Source: a bacterium
GTDB taxonomy: Bacteria > Myxococcota_A > Bradymonadia > Bradymonadales > Bradymonadaceae
Assembly (NCBI GenBank): GCA_030427705.1
Contig: JAUIBR010000013.1
Location: forward strand, 1-64,000
Direction: 5' to 3'
Length of the DNA stretch: 64,000 nucleotides
The notes under the pieces were generated by a model, which did no database searches, was not told the DNA's origin, and saw nothing but the letters and a program-made list of their open reading frames with translations. Position numbers and translations under genes: made by a program. This document shows, in pieces, positions 57,142 through 64,000 of this stretch; within the stretch, counting starts at the first letter, position 1; the number at the start of each line of letters is the position of its first letter.

Positions 57142-57273
57142 CTTGAGAGATGCCAGAGCTTTCATCCCATGCCGTTGGAGCCCCTGCTCAAACGGGTTCG
57201 AGTTTTCCGTGCGTTAAATGTCAATTCGCCGCATAATCGCTGGACCACCTAATCGATCTACAGAGGAAGTTGA

Positions 57274-58515
57274 ATGCGCAAGGCAGGTATTATTGCATGT
57301 TTAGCCGTCGGTCTTTTCGCTGCGTGTAGCGGCACCGATGGTCAGAACGGAACGGATGGAACGAGAGGCACAGACGGTTCCGGTTGCACGGTCGTCTCAA
57401 ACGACGACGGCAGCGCAACCATCTCTTGTGACGACGGAACTGAAGCAACGGTCCAACCTCAAGCTGGGGACGCCGGCACGGATGGCGCGAGCTGCTCGGT
57501 CCTGGACAACGGCGATGGAACCAAGACCATCTCGTGTGAAGACGGAACTACGGCCACCGTCGCCGACGGAACCGATGGCAACGATGGCGCACAAGGACCG
57601 CAGGGTGACACAGGTCCGCAAGGCCCTGCTGGTGACGATGGCTCAAGCTGCACTGTGACAGACAACGGCAACGGCACATCGACGGTCTCATGCGATGACG
57701 GCACCTCGACGACGATCTCGGACGGAACCTCGTGCTCAGCGGCCGACAACGGAAATGGCACCGTTACCGTTTCGTGTACCGATGGCACCTCCGCCACGAT
57801 CTCAGATGGTGCAGACGGCGCAGACGGCGCTCCCGGCACACCTGGTGCGCCAGGTGCCGATGGCGACAGCTGTTCGGTTCAGGACAATGGAAATGGGACC
57901 TCGACCATCAGCTGCACCGACGGAACGTCTGCGACGATCGCAGATGGGGCAAATGGATCTGATGGCGCCCCAGGGACGCCTGGAACGCCAGGAGCTCCCG
58001 GTTCGGATGGCACCAGTTGTACGGTCAGCGTAGCAGGCAACTTCATCACCATTTCATGCACCGATGGAACGTCGTCCACCTTCTCGGGCTGTAGCGTTGG
58101 GAACACAATCTGTCGGGGTGACAACGTCGTCTTGTGCGGTGCCGACGGCACTGAGACACACCAAGAAACCTGCTCGTCGTGTGACGTGAACACTGGCGCG
58201 TGCTCGACCACGCAGAACGAAATCCGATTGGTAGGCACAACTTCCGGCTCAGGACGTTTGGAAGTCTACAACGCTGGTCAATGGGGCACGGTCTGTGACG
58301 ATGGTTGGGATGCGCTCAACACGACTGTGGCCTGCGGCCAGCTTGGCTTTGCCTCTGGCGTGGAGTTCGACGCAACTGGCGGCGTGGATCCGATTTGGAT
58401 GGACAACGTTGCGTGCGTCGGAACTGAATCAACGTTGGCAAGTTGCCCATTCGGCGGATTCGGAAATCACAACTGCATCCATTTCGAGGACGTCGGTCTG
58501 ACCTGTTCGCCCTAA
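57274..58515 (+). CDS. Collagen-like lipoprotein with C-terminal SRCR domain
   Basis: The product is 413 residues. A signal with a slightly unusual lipobox (LFAAC) leads into six copies of a hairpin-like motif C-x3-DNGNGT-x-TISC-x-DGTSATI-x-DG. They alternate with collagen-like Gly-x-y runs ([48 protein letters not shown]). A Cys-containing neck ([24 protein letters not shown]) precedes residues about 317-413, an SRCR domain: [71 protein letters not shown]. Six cysteines in group A positions are present. SRCR domains are mainly metazoan and bind proteins or microbial surfaces. AGAGGA before the ATG supports the start. The stop overlaps the convergent helicase stop by 4 bases. Confidence 0.9.
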   Translation: MRKAGIIACLAVGLFAACSGTDGQNGTDGTRGTDGSGCTVVSNDDGSATISCDDGTEATVQPQAGDAGTDGASCSVLDNGDGTKTISCEDGTTATVADGTDGNDGAQGPQGDTGPQGPAGDDGSSCTVTDNGNGTSTVSCDDGTSTTISDGTSCSAADNGNGTVTVSCTDGTSATISDGADGADGAPGTPGAPGADGDSCSVQDNGNGTSTISCTDGTSATIADGANGSDGAPGTPGTPGAPGSDGTSCTVSVAGNFITISCTDGTSSTFSGCSVGNTICRGDNVVLCGADGTETHQETCSSCDVNTGACSTTQNEIRLVGTTSGSGRLEVYNAGQWGTVCDDGWDALNTTVACGQLGFASGVEFDATGGVDPIWMDNVACVGTESTLASCPFGGFGNHNCIHFEDVGLTCSP

Positions 58516-60488
58516 TCCAGATTCTGCCACCACGCCTTGAACTGCGAGGCGTTGTACACCACCGGAGCTGGCGGCAAGGACTGTAAGAAGTACTGGCCGT
58601 AGCTCCGGGTGGCGATCCTGGAATCCAAGATTGCGACCGCGCCAACATCCGTCTTCGAACGGATAAGGCGACCAAATCCTTGCTTCAAGGTGAGTGCTGC
58701 GAGCGGCATCGAGAACTCTCGAAACGAATCCCCACCGCGTTCGTCTAGTAGACGCAATCGCGCTGCGGTCAGCGGGTCCGACGGATTGGCAAACGGCAGT
58801 TTGTCGATAATGACAAGACTCAGCGATTCCCCCTCAACATCGACGCCCTCCCAAAACGATGCCGTCGCGAAGAGCACCGAGTGTGTGTTTTTCCGGAACG
58901 ACTTCAAGAGCTCGGCCTTTGGCGCATCGCCTTGCTTGAAGACCTTGTACGGCAGTTTGTCCTCGAGCTCTTCGTGCACCTTGTTCATATTCGAATAGCT
59001 GGTGAACAGCACGAACGCTCGGCCTTCGGTGATGCCCAAGAGGTACTCGACGATGGTGCAAACACCCTCGACATAGCCGGGTTTATTGGGCGCGGGCAGG
59101 CGCCGGGGAATGTAGACAAGCGCCTGTTTTTGGTAGTCGAAGACAGCCGGAAGGATCATTCGTTCGATCGAGATATCCGGAATTTCAATTTCCTTATCAC
59201 CCTGCTCTTTCTTCAAACCCGAGATTCCAAGCCGTTTTTCGAAGAATTCAAATGTGCCACCTGTTGACAGAGTTGCGGATGTAAACACAATCCGGTCGTT
59301 CTTATCTAACAGGTCCGCGCGTAACATCTCGGCCAGGTCGATGGGTGCAGCTTGGATGAATGTGCCGTTGTTTCGCATCTCGACGAAGTAGACAAACTTC
59401 GGATCATTCGCGTCCATTATCTGGCGCAGATCAAAGCGCTGCTCCATGCAACGTCCTCGAAAACGCTCACCAGCTTCGCCAATTTTGGTCTCGCGCAGAA
59501 TCGCAGCGGCGAGCGATTCATAGGCTTCAAGGAAACGCCGGAGCTCAGGCTTTACGAGCTCGTCTTTGTCGTTCGCCAGCGCTTCGGCCATCGTGTAGCG
59601 ACCGCTATACAAGCCGAAGTTTAGCGCGCTGAAGAAGGCCTTCGACGCCTTTGTCAGCTCGTTCGCTGCGTCATCGATGAGGTCACTTTCCAGGCCTTCT
59701 TTCTCTAGATGTCGCTCGATATCGCCGACCAAATCACGAACTCGGTAGTTCGAGACCTGACGGCCAAAATAGCTGGTCGCGGTCTGCTCAACGTGATGTG
59801 CCTCGTCGAACACCACGGCATCAGTTTGCGGCAAAATCTCACCAAATCCACTCTTTTTAACGGCCAGGTCAGCAAAGAAGAGGTGGTGGTTCACAACGAC
59901 AATCTGCGCGGTCTGTGCCTCTCGCCGAGCCTTTGTGATGAAGCAATCTTCATAGTGGTCGCACTTGGTACCCAAGCAGGCTTCTGCACCGACAGAGAGG
60001 TCAGCCCAGGTTGGGAACTCGTCTGGCAGACCGGGGATATCCGCACGGTCACCGGTACTTGTTTTTCGGCCCCAAGACAAAATTTTGGGCCAATGGCGTG
60101 CGTCCGTCGGAGACCGAAAAGAGGGCTGAGACTTCATCTCGTCAAAGCGCAGCTTGCACAGATAGTTCGTGCGCCCTTTAAGTAACACGGCCGTGAAGTC
60201 GGTCGGCCAAATCTTCTGCAAAAACGGGATGTCCTTCTGGAAGAGCTGCTCCTGCAGCGCCTTGGTTCCCGTGCTGACCAATACCCGCTTGCCGGACAAG
60301 AGGGCAGGTACCAGGTAAGCCAACGTCTTCCCGGTGCCCGTGGCGGCTTCGACAATCAGAGGCTTTCGCGACTTGATTGTGTTCAAGACGGCCTTCGCCA
60401 TCTCGATTTGCTGTTCGCGATGCTCGTAGCGGTCCAGCGTTTGGCTCAACAAACCTTCTGGCCCCAGTACCTCTTCAACGGTCTTCAT
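58512..60488 (-). CDS. ATP-dependent DNA helicase, DinG/XPD family
   Basis: The product is 658 residues. Walker A is [12 protein letters not shown] (47-58); motif II is VFDEAHH (226-232). Four cysteines in the XPD/DinG/YoaA Fe-S positions are present (Cys111, Cys171, Cys176, Cys182), so a [4Fe-4S] cluster is expected. C-terminal motifs are [49 protein letters not shown] and [24 protein letters not shown]. Such 5'-3' helicases unwind forked or R-loop DNA during repair. Size and the lack of an exonuclease domain fit YoaA/DinG. It overlaps the upstream membrane-protein gene by ATGA and converges on the SRCR gene. Confidence 0.92.
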   Translation of the reverse strand: MKTVEEVLGPEGLLSQTLDRYEHREQQIEMAKAVLNTIKSRKPLIVEAATGTGKTLAYLVPALLSGKRVLVSTGTKALQEQLFQKDIPFLQKIWPTDFTAVLLKGRTNYLCKLRFDEMKSQPSFRSPTDARHWPKILSWGRKTSTGDRADIPGLPDEFPTWADLSVGAEACLGTKCDHYEDCFITKARREAQTAQIVVVNHHLFFADLAVKKSGFGEILPQTDAVVFDEAHHVEQTATSYFGRQVSNYRVRDLVGDIERHLEKEGLESDLIDDAANELTKASKAFFSALNFGLYSGRYTMAEALANDKDELVKPELRRFLEAYESLAAAILRETKIGEAGERFRGRCMEQRFDLRQIMDANDPKFVYFVEMRNNGTFIQAAPIDLAEMLRADLLDKNDRIVFTSATLSTGGTFEFFEKRLGISGLKKEQGDKEIEIPDISIERMILPAVFDYQKQALVYIPRRLPAPNKPGYVEGVCTIVEYLLGITEGRAFVLFTSYSNMNKVHEELEDKLPYKVFKQGDAPKAELLKSFRKNTHSVLFATASFWEGVDVEGESLSLVIIDKLPFANPSDPLTAARLRLLDERGGDSFREFSMPLAALTLKQGFGRLIRSKTDVGAVAILDSRIATRSYGQYFLQSLPPAPVVYNASQFKAWWQNLD

Positions 60489-61054
60489 TGTGAGTCCAGG
60501 GCAGCCGCGATTTCTTTCAATTGGGCGGAGGTCAAATAGACGGGTTTGAAAACGTCATCTGCAGCGTAGGTTTCTTCCTCGCTCGACGAGTCGCCCAGCA
60601 GCCAAACATGCTCCTTTTTTCGGTCGACCTTCCCTTTCACGACCAATAATTGTCGTCCGTTGCTAGCGCCTTCCTCGATGCGATGATTGCCTTTGTTGAC
60701 CAACACACGTCGGTCGACCTTCCCATCGATCTGGATAGCGATTCGACGCTGGTCGAACGTGACGCTCGCCGCAGTCGTCGACTGCTTATGTGTGAACTGA
60801 GCCGACTTTAGCCGTGCCCGCCAGGTACGCTTTCGCATCTCTGGGATGGGTAGAATCAGTCCCATCAGCGCGATAGCCACGCCAACGTAGACTAGTTCGT
60901 CCCCAATCGTGGCGGCGACAAGGACACCGACGACGATCAGAGCACCCTTCACCTGCAATGCCCGCGAGCGCCCGCGCTTCGTGTCTTTGTGCGATGGGAT
61001 AAGCTTCACGAACTCGTCGAGCAACTTATACAACGGAGCCAATCCGGACTTCAC
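60485..61054 (-). CDS. Hypothetical protein with two membrane segments
   Basis: The product is 189 residues from a GTG start. Residues about 33-72 form a hydrophobic hairpin (GALIVVGVLVAATIGDELVYVGVAIALMGLILPIP). The C-terminal 110 residues are soluble and beta-rich with basic runs (ASVTFDQRRIAIQIDGKVDRRVLV, RQLLVVKGKVDRKKEHVWLLG). The frame stays open upstream to 61141 with plausible coding text (LADTEVAIAEETKTWDGHILETTKV) but has no ATG, GTG or TTG there, so the true start is uncertain. It is translationally coupled to the helicase gene. The family is not recognised. Confidence 0.6.
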   Translation of the reverse strand: MKSGLAPLYKLLDEFVKLIPSHKDTKRGRSRALQVKGALIVVGVLVAATIGDELVYVGVAIALMGLILPIPEMRKRTWRARLKSAQFTHKQSTTAASVTFDQRRIAIQIDGKVDRRVLVNKGNHRIEEGASNGRQLLVVKGKVDRKKEHVWLLGDSSSEEETYAADDVFKPVYLTSAQLKEIAAALDSQ

Positions 61055-61598
61055 TTTCGTGGTTTCCAGGATATGTCCGTCCCATGTTTTGGTTTCTTCA
61101 GCGATGGCGACTTCCGTGTCGGCTAGAGGCTCGCGGCCAGTCTAATGACCGCTCGCCAAAAGCCAAGGGTGTGGATCAAGTTGTATGTCGAATTGCAGAT
61201 TGCGCTTCCCATCACCGAGGGCCACCGAAGCCCGTGAGGACCACAGAGCGTTCCGTGGTTTTTGGCTTCGCTGCGAGTCGGGCGATACCCGCTTTGGCCG
61301 CAGTCGATTCACTCGTTTGGCGGATGCCAAACTTCACTCACGAAGCGTCCACGCGGATATCACACCGCCTCTTGCTGCCGCCAGAACAACGCTACGGCAT
61401 CAACGCCTGACGGCGTGGTGCCTCCGCTTTCGCCCCATTGGCCTTGCTTTGAATGCCACCATCGCCACCAAATGCTGACAAAGAAATCTCGGTGGGGCCT
61501 CACGGATCTCGGTTCCCCTCGGTGGCCAAATTGCGCGATCGGCAACAACCACCGTCCTGCAGGCGCGAAAGCGCCCACCCATAGCCAATAGCCAAATG
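61055..61598. other. Intergenic stretch without a convincing gene
   Basis: Open frames on both strands here have composition unlike the neighbours, no signals and no recognisable domain. A 5-bp hairpin with a GAAA loop (GGCGCGAAAGCGCC, 61562-61575) lies 24 bases beyond the stop of the beta-helix gene on its downstream side and could serve its 3' end, though no T-run follows. The upper part must hold the promoter of the membrane-protein/helicase pair. Confidence 0.5.
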
Positions 61599-64000
61599 CT
61601 AGTTCTGCTGGAAGTCGGTCGTGCAGTTCACGTAGGTGGTGCCGGTAATGGTAGGCACTGAGTTCACGCCGTTTTGGATACAGATCTCAAGCCCCTCGAT
61701 CGTGTTGTTCGTCAACGTTGGCATTACCAACGCGCTGCCGTCGATCAGGATACCCAGATGGTCTCCAACCCCAGCTCCAACCGAACGGACCGTGGAATCC
61801 GAGATCGAGACCGCACCCTCTGATGTGATGTGGATTGCAATCGAATTCCCAGCGCTCGCGAAGTCGAATTCGTGAACGCTGTTGGTGATGATCCCGGTCG
61901 AAGTTTCAAAGTAGCGCAAGCGAATGTTGCGGAACGTGGTGTTGTCGATGTTGATGTAACCAGTCTCTTCAACGGTCATGTAGTCGATGGTCGAAGCGCC
62001 GGCGGCGATTACCGTTCCAGGCTCAAACGTCACCGAAGCGCCGTTTCGGAATGCGATATCGCCTGCCGTTAACCATTCGGTCTGTGCGGTCTCCACGTGC
62101 GAGATCGACCTAGCTGTTCCGCCCGAGGCTGAACCGTTTCGTAGCCAGAACCCGCGACCCATCTCGTTGCCGGTGAAGGTGGTACCTACAAAACTGAGCG
62201 TGTTCGTGGTCATGAACGAGTTGACGCCCAACTGCTGCAGGAAGTCGTCGGGGGTGATGTCGTACGTCATCGTCGTCCAGTCGATCGAAAGGCCGTCTTC
62301 CAAGTCCTGCGTCCACAGGCCGGTGGCCGCGTGTGCAGGGTCGAGGTCGCGCATGGTGACACCGGATGCCGTTAGGTCTGCATTGCGACGAATGTCGAAG
62401 AATCGGTCCGCGCCTTCCCAAACGCCACCGGAGACGTTCGCGACCGCATCGCGTTCCATGAACAACGCGTAGTCCATGTTGGTACTATCCACGTTGGTGA
62501 TGGTTGCCGTCGCGCCATTCCATACGTGAATACCGGAGATAGTGCGGTTCGCCAGTCCAACAAGCGTCGTGTTCGAGACGTTCAGGACACCGCTGTTGCC
62601 CGCCGACATATAGTTACGCGAGCGGCTACCGGGAGATGCTTGGAACGTGGCACCATCAACGTTGATGGTAGCACTACTAACCGGCTGCAAAGTCACGTCT
62701 TCCAACAGCGCTCCTGGCTGAACGTCAATGGTTGAACCAGCCCCGGTCGCATAGGCCAAACGAATTGCGGAAGGGTTGCCCTTCAACGTGACTCCATTTG
62801 GAATCACCAACGTCCCGCCCTGCCGCACGTCGATATTCTGGTCGTACAACGTGTACTCAGATTCGCCGCCGATAGGTTGAAGCGTCGCGCTGGCGACATC
62901 CAAGTCACCACGAAGGACAATACCCTGGCCCTTCTGGCCACCAACATAAGTCAAGTTGGCCAACGTCGATGGATTTGCGTCATCGAAGTCGTTTGGTGTT
63001 AGGGCGATTGGAATGTCCTCGGCACCCATATCAAACGTCGCCGAGGTTACGTTCAATCGCGACGCCCCTGCGGTGTCGAGCATGATGATACCGTAGGTTA
63101 CGCGGGTGGATTCCGCATCGATGAACGTCGATGTTCCGATTGGGTCCAAAACGCCGCTGTTCTGCGCAACGATTCCGGCGTTGTTGTCGGCAAAGACCGA
63201 GGTGCCGACCGAAAGGACTCCAGTTCCGGTGGCGTATGCGCCCCATTCGAGACTCGTAAATGAGGAACCAGTGACCGTCACAACGCCGCTAGTATCTGCG
63301 CGGACGCCGCGCTGCGTGCGTTGATCGGGGTTAGTCAGTGGAGCTTGCGACTCAAACGTGCAGCCAGTCACGGACGTGGTCGCACGGGAGTGCACGATCG
63401 TCCGGTTCTGGGTGTTGGTCATGAGGAAGTTCACGTTTGTGAACGTCGAGCTGCTGCCCGGATCACTGTAAAAACGGACGTCTTCGACGCTGGTATTCGA
63501 GAGCGCCATTGTCGCTCCGAAACGGTTTTGGATGTACCAATCGGCACCAGGGTTGACGCTTCGGATTGGAATGCCATCGATGGTGATGGAAGCGGCCGAC
63601 TGCGAAACGTTGCCGGTCAGGTAGAGCTCTGTTGCACCATCCAGTCCAGCGAGCGAGTACACGTTTTCATGGTCGCCGTCGCCGACCAGCATCCAACGTC
63701 TGTCGGTCGCAGGACCCGTGATGGTCGTCCCTGTAAAGTCCGCCGGTTGTGTGACCGAGAACACATCTGGATCGAGAATCACACCGGAATCCAAGCTCGT
63801 TCCGATGATCTGTGTGTTGGTGAGCGATGCTCCAACGCTTGCGCGATACGATTGGAATCGAACGCCAGTTCCGACATGGCCGGCATCGGTCAGGTCGACC
63901 GTGTTGCCATCTCCAGCAAAGCTCGCGAAGTTCCAGATATCGATACCGAGGTCAGCATCGAGGAGTTCGTTGTTGTTGAATTCTGACCCGCCATCGACGC
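61599..64000 (-). CDS. Right-handed beta-helix repeat protein, 5' end beyond window
   Basis: The frame is open from the stop at 61599 to the right edge, giving about 799 visible residues; the in-frame TTG at 63794 is internal, since coding text continues upstream (FNNNELLDADLGIDIWNFAS, TDAGHVGTGVRFQSYRASVG). The protein repeats short Ser/Thr/Asn/Gly-rich coils of the parallel beta-helix type (TSVEDVRFYSDP, VTVTGSSFTSLEWGAYATGTG, GYINIDNTTFRNIRLRYFETSTG). It lacks recognisable catalytic motifs of pectate lyases. Two or three cysteines occur only near the C-terminus (GLEICIQNG, YVNCTTDFQQN), and no membrane anchor or sorting tail is seen there. It is likely a secreted or surface protein; binding or adhesion is inferred. 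Confidence 0.8.
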   Translation of the reverse strand, partial: VDGGSEFNNNELLDADLGIDIWNFASFAGDGNTVDLTDAGHVGTGVRFQSYRASVGASLTNTQIIGTSLDSGVILDPDVFSVTQPADFTGTTITGPATDRRWMLVGDGDHENVYSLAGLDGATELYLTGNVSQSAASITIDGIPIRSVNPGADWYIQNRFGATMALSNTSVEDVRFYSDPGSSSTFTNVNFLMTNTQNRTIVHSRATTSVTGCTFESQAPLTNPDQRTQRGVRADTSGVVTVTGSSFTSLEWGAYATGTGVLSVGTSVFADNNAGIVAQNSGVLDPIGTSTFIDAESTRVTYGIIMLDTAGASRLNVTSATFDMGAEDIPIALTPNDFDDANPSTLANLTYVGGQKGQGIVLRGDLDVASATLQPIGGESEYTLYDQNIDVRQGGTLVIPNGVTLKGNPSAIRLAYATGAGSTIDVQPGALLEDVTLQPVSSATINVDGATFQASPGSRSRNYMSAGNSGVLNVSNTTLVGLANRTISGIHVWNGATATITNVDSTNMDYALFMERDAVANVSGGVWEGADRFFDIRRNADLTASGVTMRDLDPAHAATGLWTQDLEDGLSIDWTTMTYDITPDDFLQQLGVNSFMTTNTLSFVGTTFTGNEMGRGFWLRNGSASGGTARSISHVETAQTEWLTAGDIAFRNGASVTFEPGTVIAAGASTIDYMTVEETGYINIDNTTFRNIRLRYFETSTGIITNSVHEFDFASAGNSIAIHITSEGAVSISDSTVRSVGAGVGDHLGILIDGSALVMPTLTNNTIEGLEICIQNGVNSVPTITGTTYVNCTTDFQQN

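Noticed and set aside
61084-61410. 108-codon plus-strand frame in the 61-61.6 kb gap
   Set aside because: It overlaps the 5' part of the minus-strand membrane-protein gene, its composition differs from real genes here, and overlapping frames on both strands look alike in quality.

Overview
The window looks like a chromosome segment of a predatory or surface-protein-rich member of the Myxococcota (former Deltaproteobacteria), most likely a Bradymonadia- or Sandaracinaceae-like lineage. The clues are lipoproteins with long Asn-Asn-x linkers, very large secreted proteins built from FG-GAP, MopE-type and Cys-rich repeats with MYXO-CTERM-like tails, an orphan DUF1552 protein, and TMTC-like membrane proteins. 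The placement is inference; no rRNA gene or other phylogenetic marker beyond parE and acnA is present.

Layout. 1-4.9 kb: the 5' part of a PQQ-type dehydrogenase overlapping a small outer-membrane protein gene (minus strand), then a LysR regulator divergent from aconitase (acnA), which ends in an intrinsic terminator embedded in a dispersed hairpin element. 5.0-9.7 kb: a copper type II monooxygenase lipoprotein fused to a c-type haem domain, a minus-strand operon of two paralogous Cys-rich lipoproteins plus a tRNA-dihydrouridine synthase, and a second Asn-linker lipoprotein. 9.9-39.5 kb: three consecutive same-strand giant genes (3032, 2930 and 3821 residues) that share a C-terminal half (Cys-rich repeats, FG-GAP propeller, ASPIC/UnbV domain, MopE motifs, C-terminal sorting tail) but carry different N-terminal heads; one head holds 14 tandem MopE-type repeats. 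They are followed by an OmpA/thrombospondin-3 outer-membrane protein and a translationally coupled sugar-lactone oxidase.

42.6-48.4 kb: a second, inverted copy of the dispersed hairpin element, an A-type Fe-S carrier coupled to a CAP-domain lipoprotein, a Tat-exported DUF1552 protein, parE flanked by inverted low-complexity repeats and a GC-rich 23-bp repeat array, and a MerR regulator that appears to be transcribed leaderless. 48.5-57.1 kb: a VIT/VWA protein whose C-terminus contains an order-swapped (apparently circularly permuted) pseudokinase, a CapA-like lipoprotein, and a tandemly duplicated TMTC-like membrane protein. 57.3-64 kb: a collagen-like lipoprotein with a metazoan-type SRCR domain, a DinG/XPD helicase with its coupled membrane protein, a roughly 0.5 kb stretch without a convincing gene, and a beta-helix protein running off the right edge.

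Common theme: most of the accessory content is exported, disulfide-rich or Ca/metal-binding surface material. The strongest candidates for something undescribed are the three-gene giant surface-protein locus, the permuted pseudokinase fused to VIT/VWA, and the two-copy structured intergenic element. All family calls were made by eye from motifs, without database searches.
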